Shown here piece by piece: positions 19,971 through 28,223 of a stretch of 64,000 nucleotides of DNA. Location: positions 30,200 to 94,199 of the forward strand of contig NZ_NZMB01000016.1 in NCBI RefSeq assembly GCF_002694385.1, given 5' to 3'. Numbering within the stretch: the stretch's first letter is position 1; every line of letters starts with the position of its first letter. The notes below the pieces were generated by a model that was not told where the DNA came from, made no database searches, and worked only from the letters and a program-made list of their open reading frames with translations. This stretch comes from Sneathiella sp. Lineage in GTDB: Bacteria > Pseudomonadota > Alphaproteobacteria > Sneathiellales > Sneathiellaceae. The position numbers were made by a program, and so were the translations under genes.

Positions 19971-20333
19971 ATGGCGACGATTGGCACAAGGTTATATACA
20001 TGGTGGCGGGGGGAACAGGTCGGTGAAGACCAGTTCGGCAATCACTATTACCGTGAAAAAGGCAAGCCGACCGGCCCTGTCGGGCGGGAGCGACGCTGGG
20101 TTCTCTATAAGGGGGATCCGGAGGCTTCCAAGGTGCCGCCTGCGTGGCATATCTGGTTGCATTACACGACGGACAAGCTGCCCGATGATCAGGCGCTCGA
20201 AAAAGCGCCCTGGATCGAGGAACACCGCCCGAACCTGACCGGCACCGAATTTGCCTATCGCCCGGACGGCTCTATCCTGAAAGGGGGCAAGCGGCAGAAA
20301 GGCACCGGCGATTATGAGGCGTGGCGTCCCTGA
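19971..20333 (+). CDS. NDUFA12-like complex I accessory subunit (B17.2 family)
   Basis: A 120-residue protein of the NDUFA12/B17.2 family, a supernumerary subunit of respiratory complex I shared by alphaproteobacteria and mitochondria. Characteristic stretches are WWRGEQVGEDQFGNHYYRE, ERRWVLYKGDPEASKVPPAWH and WLHYTTDKLP, followed by PNLTGTEFAYRP. There is no signal or membrane segment; the subunit sits on the cytoplasmic arm. The gene lies immediately upstream of mlaD and DUF2155, a neighbourhood seen in other alphaproteobacteria. Confidence 0.93.
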   Translation: MATIGTRLYTWWRGEQVGEDQFGNHYYREKGKPTGPVGRERRWVLYKGDPEASKVPPAWHIWLHYTTDKLPDDQALEKAPWIEEHRPNLTGTEFAYRPDGSILKGGKRQKGTGDYEAWRP

Positions 20334-20378
20334 CCGGAACAGCGGTATGGCCGCTGCGGCCAAGCGAAGGAGAAGTGC

Positions 20379-20873
20379 ATGAACAGTAATATCGTGGAAA
20401 CCGTCATCGGCGCCGTGGTTCTGGCCTTTGCGGCGATCTTTCTGGTCTTCGCCTATCGCACGGCCGATGTCGGCACCGGCGGCGGCGGGATCAATCTGTC
20501 CGCGTCCTTCGACAGCGTGGACGGCCTTAATGTCGGCAGCGATGTACGGATGAGCGGCATCAAAATAGGCACGGTCACCTCACAGACACTTGATCCGCAA
20601 AGCTACCGCGCCGTCTTGCGGATCAGCCTCAATGAAGATATCGAACTGCCGGAGGACAGCTCCGCCAAGATCACGTCAAGCGGCCTGCTCGGAAGCAATT
20701 ACCTGTTGCTGACGCCCGGAGGCTCCGATGATATGCTGCAGGATGGCGGTTCCATCAGCTATACGCAAGGGGCGGTCAATATCCAGGATCTGATTGCCCA
20801 GGCCATCTTCTCCAGCGGCAACAGTAGCGGCGGGGGCAGCAAAAACAGTGGCGATGCCGGTGCGGACAAGTAA
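20379..20873 (+). CDS. mlaD: MlaD-type MCE protein of phospholipid transport
   Basis: A 164-residue inner-membrane-anchored MCE protein. One N-terminal helix (VIGAVVLAFAAIFLVFAY, about 8-25) is followed by the MCE domain (INLSASFDSVDGLNVGSDVRMSGIKIG, ITSSGLLGSNYLLLTPG) and a short Ser/Gly-rich tail. In the Mla system MlaD forms the periplasmic hexamer that passes phospholipids between MlaFEDB and MlaC. The partner genes mlaE, mlaF and mlaC are not adjacent here. AAGGAG is well placed before the ATG. Confidence 0.9.
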   Translation: MNSNIVETVIGAVVLAFAAIFLVFAYRTADVGTGGGGINLSASFDSVDGLNVGSDVRMSGIKIGTVTSQTLDPQSYRAVLRISLNEDIELPEDSSAKITSSGLLGSNYLLLTPGGSDDMLQDGGSISYTQGAVNIQDLIAQAIFSSGNSSGGGSKNSGDAGADK

Positions 20874-20888
20874 CCGGGCGATAGCATC

Positions 20889-21494
20889 TTGACCCTTTCC
20901 CGACAGAAATTCCTCCTATCATACCGCGCCATATCAGGCATGGCGGCCCTGATTGTCGGCGGTGTGATGCTGAACGGTATCCTTCTGTCTCCCGCGCAGG
21001 CCGATCCGATGGAGGGCGATGCCGTTATCCTGCGCGCCCTTGATAAGGTGACGGCGCGGACAAGTGATCTTGAGATTCCCATCGGCGAATATGCGACCTT
21101 TGGCTCCCTCACCATTCTGCCGCAGAAATGCCTGAAGCGCCCGCCGGAAGAAACGCCGGAGACCACGGCTTTCCTTGAAATTACTGAACATCTTAACAGC
21201 GCCGACATGGACGCGGCCAGCCACACGGCAACCGCCCGCATCATAACGCCAGCGGAAACGCCCGCCGCGGCACCGTCGGGCGAGCCTCTGCCACCTCCAT
21301 CAGACAGCAACGCCGCGCCGCCCGTTAACACGGAAAATACGGCAAACGATCAGAATAGGGGGATTGTGCGTTTGTTCACCGGCTGGATGTTCGCCTCCAG
21401 CCCCGCGATCAATGCGCTGGAACATCCCGTTTATGATGTCTGGGTGATCGACTGCAAGATTTCAGACCCAGACAAACCTTCCGGCAAGGAATAG
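20889..21494 (+). CDS. DUF2155 exported protein
   Basis: A 201-residue protein starting at TTG 20889, with an N-terminal signal segment (AALIVGGVMLNGILL, ending SPAQADP); an internal ATG at 20940 is an alternative start. The DUF2155 domain appears in two parts: LRALDKVTARTSDLEIPIGEYATFGSLTILPQKCLKRPPEETPE type sequence early, and VRLFTGWMFASSPAINALEHPVYDVWVIDCK at the end. A low-complexity Pro/Ala/Asn linker (about 115-150) separates them and looks like an insertion relative to a compact domain. Function is unknown. Its last 64 bp overlap the 3' end of aat on the other strand. Confidence 0.85.
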   Translation: MTLSRQKFLLSYRAISGMAALIVGGVMLNGILLSPAQADPMEGDAVILRALDKVTARTSDLEIPIGEYATFGSLTILPQKCLKRPPEETPETTAFLEITEHLNSADMDAASHTATARIITPAETPAAAPSGEPLPPPSDSNAAPPVNTENTANDQNRGIVRLFTGWMFASSPAINALEHPVYDVWVIDCKISDPDKPSGKE

Positions 21495-22081
21495 AAATCG
21501 GCGTCAATCTCCTGCGCGTCCCGCAGCAGGCGCAGATATTCCCGTCGATCAATTTCGATGGCGCCGAAGCGGGCCAGATGCGGCGTTATAAACTGGGCGT
21601 CCAGCACGGCATAACCACCCCGGATCAGCCGCGCGACCAGATGGACAAGCGCTACTTTGCTGGCATCCGTTTCCCTTGAAAACATGCTTTCACCGCAAAA
21701 GACGCCCTTGAAAGCGACGCCATAGAGCCCGCCGACCAGCTCGCCCGCGCGCCAGCATTCAACGCTGTGGGCATAGCCCGCATAATGCAGCTCAGCATAG
21801 AGATCAAGGATTGTCCGGTTGATCCAGGTGGCATGGCGGCCCGGTCGGGAGGCCGCGCATTCGCGCATAACGCGGCGAAAATCACGGTCCACCGTCACGT
21901 CGAACGGCATCCGACGCACGGTCTTCGCAAGACTGCGTGGCACATGAAAAGAATGAAGCGGGAATATTCCCCGCGTCTCCGGCTCCACCCAGTATATATC
22001 CGGATCACTGGCGCTGTCCGCCATCGGAAAAATGCCGACGCTATAGGCAGCAAGCAAGGTTTCGATCGTGATCACGGTCAT
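21431..22081 (-). CDS. aat: Leucyl/phenylalanyl-tRNA--protein transferase
   Basis: Aat adds Leu or Phe to N-terminal Arg/Lys of proteins, feeding the ClpAP N-end rule pathway. The 216-residue protein has the signature YSVGIFPMADS, WVEPETRGIFPLHSFHVPRSL, the ECAASRPGRHATWI block, GYAHSVECWRAGELVGGLYGV and CGESMFSRETDASKVALV. ATG 22081 is preferred to the in-frame TTG two codons earlier. It follows accC by 15 bp, the usual alphaproteobacterial order. The C-terminus extends 64 bp into the convergent DUF2155 gene. Confidence 0.96.
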   Translation of the reverse strand: MTVITIETLLAAYSVGIFPMADSASDPDIYWVEPETRGIFPLHSFHVPRSLAKTVRRMPFDVTVDRDFRRVMRECAASRPGRHATWINRTILDLYAELHYAGYAHSVECWRAGELVGGLYGVAFKGVFCGESMFSRETDASKVALVHLVARLIRGGYAVLDAQFITPHLARFGAIEIDRREYLRLLRDAQEIDADFYSLPEGLSGSEILQSITQTS

Positions 22082-22096
22082 CGACAAAAACGCGCT

Positions 22097-23437
22097 TCAG
22101 CGCGCGGCAATGAATTTCTCCAGCCAGTGAATGTCATAGCGTCCGGCTCGGAAATCCTCGTTATGAACAATTTCCTGATGCAGGGGCAGAGTGGTCTTGA
22201 TGCCGCTCACGACAAACTCCTGAAGCGCCCGGTCGAGCCGCATCAGGCATTCCTCGCGGCTGCCCGCATGGATGATCAGCTTGGCGATCAGGCTGTCATA
22301 ATAGGGCGGGATGTTATAGCCGGTGTAAAGACCGCTGTCGATCCGCACACCAAGGCCGCCCGGCACATGAAATTCAGTAATCGGGCCGGGGCTTGCCGCA
22401 AAAGTATGCGGATCTTCCGCCGTGACACGGCATTCGATGGCATGGCCATTGAACTTGATATCCTCCTGCCGGAGATCGAGCGGCAGGCCCGCCGCCACAT
22501 TGATCTGCGCCTGGACAAGGTCAATGCCGGTGATCATCTCGGTGACCGGATGCTCCACCTGCAGGCGGGTGTTCATTTCAATAAAATAGAACTCGCCATT
22601 CTCAAACAGGAACTCGATAGTGCCGACACCTTCATAACGCATATCGCGGATGGCGTCGGAGACCGTCTTGCCGATCCGCGCGCGCAGTTCCTCGGTGATA
22701 ACAGGTGAGGGGCTTTCCTCCACCGCCTTCTGATGGCGCCGTTGAAGCGAACAGTCGCGCTCGCCCAGATGCACCACATTGCCCTTGCCGTCGGCGAGCA
22801 CCTGAATTTCGATATGGCGCGGACCGCTCAGGTATTTTTCCATATAGACGGCATCATCGCCAAAAGCGAGATTGGCTTCTGATCGGGCGGAGGAAAAGGC
22901 CTCCGACAGTGCCTCACGGTTGAGGGCCACCTTCATGCCACGTCCGCCGCCACCGGCCGACGCCTTGATGATGACCGGATAACCGATGCGCGCCGCTTCC
23001 TGCTCCGCCTGCTGCAGGGTACGCACTTCCCCCTCCGATCCCGGCACGCAGGGCACGCCGAGCTTGCGCATGGTTTCCTTCGCCGTGATCTTGTCGCCCA
23101 TCATGCGGATATGATCGGCGGACGGGCCGATAAACTTGATGCCATGGGCGGTGACGATATCGACGAATTTGGCATTTTCCGACAGGAAGCCATAGCCCGG
23201 ATGGATGGCGTCCGCATTGGTCACTTCCGCCGCCGCGATGATCGAGGGGATATTGAGATAGCTCTGCGCCGAGCTCGCCGGGCCGATACAGACGCTTTCA
23301 TCGGCGAGACGCACATGCATGGCATCCGCATCGGCGGAGGAATGGACGGCCACCGTCTTGATGCCCATCTCGCGGCAGGCGCGATGAATACGGAGCGCGA
23401 TTTCGCCGCGATTGGCGATCAGGATTTTTTCAAACAT
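22097..23437 (-). CDS. accC: Acetyl-CoA carboxylase biotin carboxylase subunit
   Basis: AccC carboxylates the biotin of AccB with ATP and bicarbonate, the first half of acetyl-CoA carboxylation. The 446-residue protein starts [20 protein letters not shown]; four extra upstream codons are in frame but unlikely. ATP-grasp features include [14 protein letters not shown], the [18 protein letters not shown] block, the [12 protein letters not shown] motif and [13 protein letters not shown]. accB lies 14 bp upstream and aat downstream, so accBC are co-transcribed. Confidence 0.97.
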   Translation of the reverse strand: MFEKILIANRGEIALRIHRACREMGIKTVAVHSSADADAMHVRLADESVCIGPASSAQSYLNIPSIIAAAEVTNADAIHPGYGFLSENAKFVDIVTAHGIKFIGPSADHIRMMGDKITAKETMRKLGVPCVPGSEGEVRTLQQAEQEAARIGYPVIIKASAGGGGRGMKVALNREALSEAFSSARSEANLAFGDDAVYMEKYLSGPRHIEIQVLADGKGNVVHLGERDCSLQRRHQKAVEESPSPVITEELRARIGKTVSDAIRDMRYEGVGTIEFLFENGEFYFIEMNTRLQVEHPVTEMITGIDLVQAQINVAAGLPLDLRQEDIKFNGHAIECRVTAEDPHTFAASPGPITEFHVPGGLGVRIDSGLYTGYNIPPYYDSLIAKLIIHAGSREECLMRLDRALQEFVVSGIKTTLPLHQEIVHNEDFRAGRYDIHWLEKFIAAR

Positions 23438-23451
23438 CGAACCTGCCAACG

Positions 23452-23895
23452 TTACTCAAGAATGACAAGCGGCTGACCGAATTCCACCGGCTCTTCATTA
23501 TCCACCAGCACACGGGCTACCTTACCCGCCTTCGGCGCCGCGATCGGGTTCATGGTTTTCATGGCTTCGACAATCAGCAGCGTCTGACCCTGGCTGACCA
23601 CATCACCCGGCCGCACGAATGGGGCCGCGCCCGGCTCCGGCGCCAGATAGATGGTGCCGACCATCGGGGATTTGACCGCGCCCGGATGGTCATCAGCCGC
23701 CGCCGCAGGGGCTGCTGCCGCTGTCGCCGGATGGGCTACAGGCGCGCCGCCCATAACCACCGGCGCCGCCGACGTGCCGCGCGACAGCCGGAGGCGATGA
23801 TCTTCGCTCTCGATCTCGATCTCGCCCAGGCCCGTTTCATTCATGATCTCGGCCAGTTCCCGGATCACCTCTTTGTCGATGTTCAGTTTTTTCAT
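23452..23895 (-). CDS. accB: Acetyl-CoA carboxylase biotin carboxyl carrier protein
   Basis: A 147-residue BCCP. The N-terminal helical part [18 protein letters not shown] is followed by an Ala/Pro-rich linker (about 44-70) and the C-terminal biotinyl domain with VEAMKTMN; the biotinylated Lys is about residue 113. The [18 protein letters not shown] thumb-type segment is present. The ATG at 23895 is favoured over an in-frame TTG three codons upstream. It lies between aroQ and accC. Confidence 0.96.
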   Translation of the reverse strand: MKKLNIDKEVIRELAEIMNETGLGEIEIESEDHRLRLSRGTSAAPVVMGGAPVAHPATAAAAPAAAADDHPGAVKSPMVGTIYLAPEPGAAPFVRPGDVVSQGQTLLIVEAMKTMNPIAAPKAGKVARVLVDNEEPVEFGQPLVILE

Positions 23896-23916
23896 AATGT
23901 CCAAGTCTCGGTTACT

Positions 23917-24354
23917 CTAGTCAATCAGTTCGGCAAGCGCCTCAAGGGCCAGAACATAGCCTTTTGCCCCAAATCCGCAGATAACGCCAGCGGCAACAGC
24001 GGATATATAACTATGATGGCGGAATTCTTCACGCGAAAAAATATTTGAAAGATGCACCTCCACCACCGGCAGGCCCGTTGCCTTGATGGCATCGGCCAGC
24101 GCGACGGAGGTATGAGTATAGGCGGCGGCATTGAGAATAATGCCGCCATGCCGCTCGGCCGCGTCCTGAATGGCATCCACCAGATCGCCCTCGTTGTTAC
24201 TCTGGAAGAAGGCAACGTCAAGCCCCAGCGTCTCGCCATGGGCGCGGGTCAGGGTCTCGATATCGGCAAGGGTTGTATGCCCGTAAATCTCCGGCTCGCG
24301 GCGGCCGAGCAGATTGAGGTTTGGCCCGTTGATAATAATGACTGACTTACCCAT
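23917..24354 (-). CDS. aroQ: 3-dehydroquinate dehydratase, type II
   Basis: AroQ dehydrates 3-dehydroquinate in the shikimate pathway. The 145-residue length and motifs are those of the dodecameric type II enzyme: [19 protein letters not shown] with the catalytic Tyr/Arg loop, [34 protein letters not shown] with the catalytic Asn, and [21 protein letters not shown] with the His. It opens the aroQ-accB-accC-aat gene string. The 205 bp upstream (24355-24559) marks the transition from GC-rich to AT-rich DNA. Confidence 0.97.
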   Translation of the reverse strand: MGKSVIIINGPNLNLLGRREPEIYGHTTLADIETLTRAHGETLGLDVAFFQSNNEGDLVDAIQDAAERHGGIILNAAAYTHTSVALADAIKATGLPVVEVHLSNIFSREEFRHHSYISAVAAGVICGFGAKGYVLALEALAELID

Positions 24355-24559
24355 ACCTTAATCCCCCGGAGCATTCCCCGAAAAGCCCGCAACCGGCCCG
24401 CAGCGCACCGCCACCAGCCAAACTGCCCCCTTATACAGAAGTCTTCCCCAAGTTTAAAGCAGTTGTGAAAATTAGTCGATGCGGGAGATCGAAGCAGTTT
24501 TTTTTATAAGTCAATTAATATTTGTTGGCCCAAACTGCAAAATGTCTTTTCAAAAATAG

Positions 24560-25474
24560 TTACTTATTTTCTCGCAACCATTTCTCGGCGTTTTCAATTG
24601 CTAACACCCAGTCTCTATTATTCATTTTTTCCCGAAGATCGAGCATACCTGTTTGCTTTGTCTGCATTCCATAGCGTCTAGCAACTTCGTACCATTTTAC
24701 AGCTTCAACCAAATTTTTCTTAACACCTTTACCGCTTTCATACATTTTCCCAAGTCGGTAGGGTGCAAGCATGGAGTCGGTTTCTTTAGTACAGAGCAAG
24801 TATAGATCAAAAGCCTTTTCCAAATTAGATTCTACGCCAATCCCTTTCTCATAGATGTAGCCAAGCCAGTAATTACCTTCTTTAGCGCCAGCTGCAATAG
24901 CTCTTTCTATTGTCGATTTTGCGAGAATTACATCTTTTTGCGCGTAGTCTCCATTAAGATAAGCAAGACCTAGAACCATAATGGAAATCGGAGATCCTTG
25001 TTTAGCAGCTAACTTATACCAATGATAACCTTTGGCTCTGTCTTGATGTACTCCCAATCCCATTGAGTAAAGGCTCGCAATTTTTTCCTGAGCGGCAACA
25101 TACCCACCTTCCGCAGACTTTTCATACCAATAAGCCGCATCCTGCATACAAGAGTCATTGCCGAAAGAGTTAGTTGAGTATTTATTCTTACCACAAGTCC
25201 ATCCATGTTTATCGTAAAAATCCGGATCGTTTAGAACTTGGTAAGTAGCCGATTCAAACAAACGCCCAAGGTAATATTGACCCTCAGGATCACCGCTTTT
25301 CGCCAGCTCGCTCAATATGGCATAGGCTTCCCTAAATTGAGATGAATTTAACGTTGTGATACCAGCCTTTAGATCAGATTTTGATACACTTTCTGACATT
25401 GCATGCGATTGCAAAGATAAGGAAACTGCCAATGCCAAGCAAAATATAACCGGGAGAAGAAGAAAGTATCTCAT
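24560..25474 (-). CDS. Exported Sel1-repeat protein in AT-rich patch
   Basis: A 304-residue protein with a signal peptide (MRYFLLLPVIFCLALAVSLSL, cleavage near SHAMSES). It is built of about five Sel1-like repeats of 36-38 residues, for example AAYWYEKSAEGGYVAAQEKI, KGYHWYKLAAKQGSPISIMV, GNYWLGYIYEKGIGVESNL and APYRLGKMYESGKGVKKNL. Near residues 92-108, CGKNKYSTNSFGNDSC inserts a Cys pair into one repeat, plausibly a periplasmic disulfide. Sel1 repeats mediate protein-protein contacts; the partner is unknown. Base composition is visibly lower in G+C than in all housekeeping genes around it (one counted line, 24961-25020, is 40% GC). It is transcribed divergently from the Hint protein gene. 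Confidence 0.8.
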   Translation of the reverse strand: MRYFLLLPVIFCLALAVSLSLQSHAMSESVSKSDLKAGITTLNSSQFREAYAILSELAKSGDPEGQYYLGRLFESATYQVLNDPDFYDKHGWTCGKNKYSTNSFGNDSCMQDAAYWYEKSAEGGYVAAQEKIASLYSMGLGVHQDRAKGYHWYKLAAKQGSPISIMVLGLAYLNGDYAQKDVILAKSTIERAIAAGAKEGNYWLGYIYEKGIGVESNLEKAFDLYLLCTKETDSMLAPYRLGKMYESGKGVKKNLVEAVKWYEVARRYGMQTKQTGMLDLREKMNNRDWVLAIENAEKWLRENK

Positions 25475-25490
25475 GTTTATACCACAAACT

Positions 25491-25527
25491 ATGAATGCAA
25501 ATTATGTTGATTTATACAACCATTCAT
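25491..25527. promoter_or_regulatory. Inverted repeat in the Sel1/Hint divergent promoter region
   Basis: ATGAATG (25491-25497) and CATTCAT (25521-25527) form a perfect 7 bp inverted repeat spaced 23 bp within the 94 bp between the two divergent starts. It could be a shared operator, but the region is AT-rich and no family consensus is recognised. Confidence 0.25.
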
Positions 25528-25568
25528 GATTGTATTTAAATATATATTGTAGTCTGAAGGGGCAAATT

Positions 25569-27269
25569 ATGAGTAACTTTGATGATTTCGTGGCTGAAGT
25601 AAATAGCACTACCACCGCGAATCCAAGTCTGGCAGCAAATCCATCTGGATTGCAGCAGGTTTTAGGAAATATCGCAGATAAGTACGGCATCGTAATGATC
25701 TCCTCTGTTTATGGGGGTATCTCTTCAGGAATTGGTCAAAATCTCAGCGGAAATTTGGTTTATGATTCGGAAAACGGACTAAAATTAAATGCTTCTGGCA
25801 TAATACCAGGAACAAAAGCAGGCATAGGAGGTTCGTTGAGTGGAGACGGAATTGAATTAGGTTCACAATATAACTTAGTAAATGTCGGCATTGCGGGTGT
25901 CAGCATAAATGAGTCATTTCTCAAACATCAATTAACGATTGAAATTAATGCGGACGCAATTCCAGCCTTAATAAGTCCGACGGGCGGCACCTCATTAACC
26001 TTTGTCGAAGTAAATGACTATTTAGAGGGTGATTTTAGAGAAAAAGTCTTCGATGGGCTAGACAGTAGGAATATTGTTGAGAACGGCGTAATTACTTCTT
26101 CTGACCGCAATTTAATTTATGACGATGCGGTAACAAACTTTAAATCTGCGCTTTCAAGCGGCAAAACCTTTGATTTGCAAAACTATCTAGCCATCAAAGA
26201 GTTTGAATATGGAAACTACTCCAACGGTGCCGCCGTTGTTTACGAGGGCTGGGAAGCGGCCAATGTAACACGTTACATTGAAAAAATTCCTAATTCCGGC
26301 GGCGATTACCTAATCCGCAGTGAATTAGTAATCGAGGCCACAGGAAAGAGGACTTTCGCATATTCCAGAGTTTCTGCAGACGGCATTGTGGAAGCCGAAG
26401 GTTATTATTCTGGAACTATTGATCCTTATACTGGGCGACTGGTAATTTCTACAGCAAGTGAAAATTGGAATGGTAAAACATTAAATGAACTAATCGAAGA
26501 AGTTAAAGAGAGTGTAATAAAAGATAATCAGTATAATGATCCCCGCTGTTTCGCGGCTGGTACTCAAATCGATATGGCGGACGGATCCACCAAGTCTATT
26601 GAGACCATAGAAATCGGCGATGAGGTGATGGCCTATGATCCGGAGGCGGAGGCGGAGGCCGGGCGCGGCGGGCTGTGGCCGGCGCGGGTCACGCGCACCA
26701 TGGTCAATCAGGTGCCACATCTGCTCGATTTCCATGGCGTCAGGGTTACGCCCGGCCATGCGACGCTCTCGGGTGATGGACCGCATGCGGGAAAACATAT
26801 TCCGCTGATGGATATCCTCACTCAAGATGGCGCGGTTGTGAACCGCGAGGGCGATCTGTTGCGCGCCGCCACCAACCTGCCGGTGGGCAGTGAAGGCGAT
26901 CAATTTGTTGAAGTCGCCTATATCACCTCCAAATCCCAGAAAACATATTTCCGGGGCCGCATGCGCGCCGGCACGCTGACCCTCGATGCCGAGGGGAAGA
27001 CCCACCGGGTGCTGGACGCGCTCAAACGCGAAGGATACCGTCTTCTGCCGGATGGCCTGATCGCGAAAGACGGGGAGACGCCGCATCCGCTGTACTGGTT
27101 CGGGGAATTGCCGAAGCCCGCCGATTATGTGCTGGCAAAAAGCGGCCTGACCCTTGCCGAGCTTTACAGCGCCGGGGAGGAGCAGGAGAGGAACCGGCCG
27201 GTCCCCGTCAGCTCGTCCAAAATCGGGGCCGAGCTCGGGGCCATCCATGCGGGCATGTGGGTAAACTGA
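25569..27269 (+). CDS. Two-part protein: unknown N-terminal module + C-terminal Hint (hedgehog/intein) domain
   Basis: A 566-residue protein. GAAGGGG precedes ATG 25569, which fixes the start. Residues 1-326 match nothing I recognise. They have no signal peptide and no membrane helix; a Gly/Ser/Asn-rich, probably beta-rich part (about 45-110) is followed by mixed alpha/beta sequence. From Cys327 comes a Hint_2-like domain: CFAAGTQIDMADGSTKSIETIEIGDEVM, then VTPGHATLSGDG with the TxxH-type His. No C-terminal His-Asn splice junction is seen, so cleavage rather than splicing is the likely outcome. About 100 GC-rich residues follow. Base composition jumps at the module border: 37% GC counted at 25921-25980 against 85% at 26641-26700. 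This suggests the N-terminal half was exchanged onto a resident Hint cassette. Confidence 0.8.
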   Translation: MSNFDDFVAEVNSTTTANPSLAANPSGLQQVLGNIADKYGIVMISSVYGGISSGIGQNLSGNLVYDSENGLKLNASGIIPGTKAGIGGSLSGDGIELGSQYNLVNVGIAGVSINESFLKHQLTIEINADAIPALISPTGGTSLTFVEVNDYLEGDFREKVFDGLDSRNIVENGVITSSDRNLIYDDAVTNFKSALSSGKTFDLQNYLAIKEFEYGNYSNGAAVVYEGWEAANVTRYIEKIPNSGGDYLIRSELVIEATGKRTFAYSRVSADGIVEAEGYYSGTIDPYTGRLVISTASENWNGKTLNELIEEVKESVIKDNQYNDPRCFAAGTQIDMADGSTKSIETIEIGDEVMAYDPEAEAEAGRGGLWPARVTRTMVNQVPHLLDFHGVRVTPGHATLSGDGPHAGKHIPLMDILTQDGAVVNREGDLLRAATNLPVGSEGDQFVEVAYITSKSQKTYFRGRMRAGTLTLDAEGKTHRVLDALKREGYRLLPDGLIAKDGETPHPLYWFGELPKPADYVLAKSGLTLAELYSAGEEQERNRPVPVSSSKIGAELGAIHAGMWVN

Positions 27270-27406
27270 CCATCGCTGCACGCCTCCTGCACCAACGGCA
27301 ATCCCCTTTATTGGGCGCGGCGCCATGCCCTCGCGCAATATTGATTTCGCGGATCCGGGGGCTGTTTGTATAGTCCTGCTTTTGGCGGTCCTCCGGGAAG
27401 GCGGGA

Positions 27407-28162
27407 ATGAAAGCGGTTCGTAAAATTAGTCTGATTTTCCTGTGCGCAGTCGTGCTATTCGCCCTGCCACAGATGCTGTCGGTGGCGGCGGGCATGTCGG
27501 AGGAGGGGCAGAGCTGGTCCACCGCACGGCGTGATGCCACGGGTCTGTCGCCTGGGCCCGACAGCCACCGGGACGCCATCATCCAGGTTTATGGCGCGCG
27601 CACCTGGGGCTGGCGCGGGAATTTTGCCGTGCATTGCTGGATCACCCTGAAGGGCGAGGGGGCGGATCATTATGATCGCTATGAGATTATCGGCTGGCGG
27701 GCGCGGAATGGCGGCAATGCGCTGGTCCATAAACGCGGCAGCCCCGATAATTACTGGTTCGGCAATGAACCGGAGCTTTATGCCGAAGTGAGGGGCGAGG
27801 AGGCAGCGGCGCTGATCCCCCGCATCGAACAGGTGATTGAGGCATATCCGCACAAGACGGAATATCGCGTCTGGCCCGGCCCCAATTCCAACAGCTTCAT
27901 CGCCCATATCGGCCGCGCCGTGCCGGAGTTGGAGCTGGATCTGCCGCCGACAGCCATCGGCAAGGATTTCATCACCGGCGGTATGCCCGTGGGAAGCGCG
28001 GTCAGCGGCCGCGGGATGCAGTTTTCCGTGCTGGGTCTGGGTGGCTTTTCCTTAAGCCCCGTCGAGGGGGTGGAGCTGCATCTGCTCGGCCTCACCCTCG
28101 GGCTTGATATCGACGATCTGGCGCTGAAACTGCCGGGGTTTGGCCGTATCGATCCGTTCTAA
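27407..28162 (+). CDS. DUF3750 exported protein
   Basis: A 251-residue protein with an N-terminal signal sequence (ISLIFLCAVVLFALPQML). The DUF3750 domain covers most of the mature chain: IIQVYGARTWGWRGNFAVHCWITLK, YEIIGWR, NYWFGNEPELYAEVRGEEA, and YRVWPGPNSNSFIAHIGRAVPELELDLPPTAIGKDF type sequence. Function is unknown. A good ribosome site (GGAAGGCGGGA) precedes the ATG. GC content is back to the genomic norm, so it is outside the AT-rich patch although it follows the Hint gene by 137 bp. Confidence 0.85.
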   Translation: MKAVRKISLIFLCAVVLFALPQMLSVAAGMSEEGQSWSTARRDATGLSPGPDSHRDAIIQVYGARTWGWRGNFAVHCWITLKGEGADHYDRYEIIGWRARNGGNALVHKRGSPDNYWFGNEPELYAEVRGEEAAALIPRIEQVIEAYPHKTEYRVWPGPNSNSFIAHIGRAVPELELDLPPTAIGKDFITGGMPVGSAVSGRGMQFSVLGLGGFSLSPVEGVELHLLGLTLGLDIDDLALKLPGFGRIDPF

Positions 28163-28223
28163 GCGTCTTACTGCCCCGGAAATGAGCGATTGCCATGGCA
28201 AGCCGCCAATGTCTTCGGCGATC

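Noticed and set aside
24493..24538. GCAGTTT / AAACTGC inverted repeat at the AT-rich border as a mobile-element end
   Set aside because: The arms are 7 bp and 32 nt apart on one side only. No matching copy lies at the other border and no recombinase gene is present.
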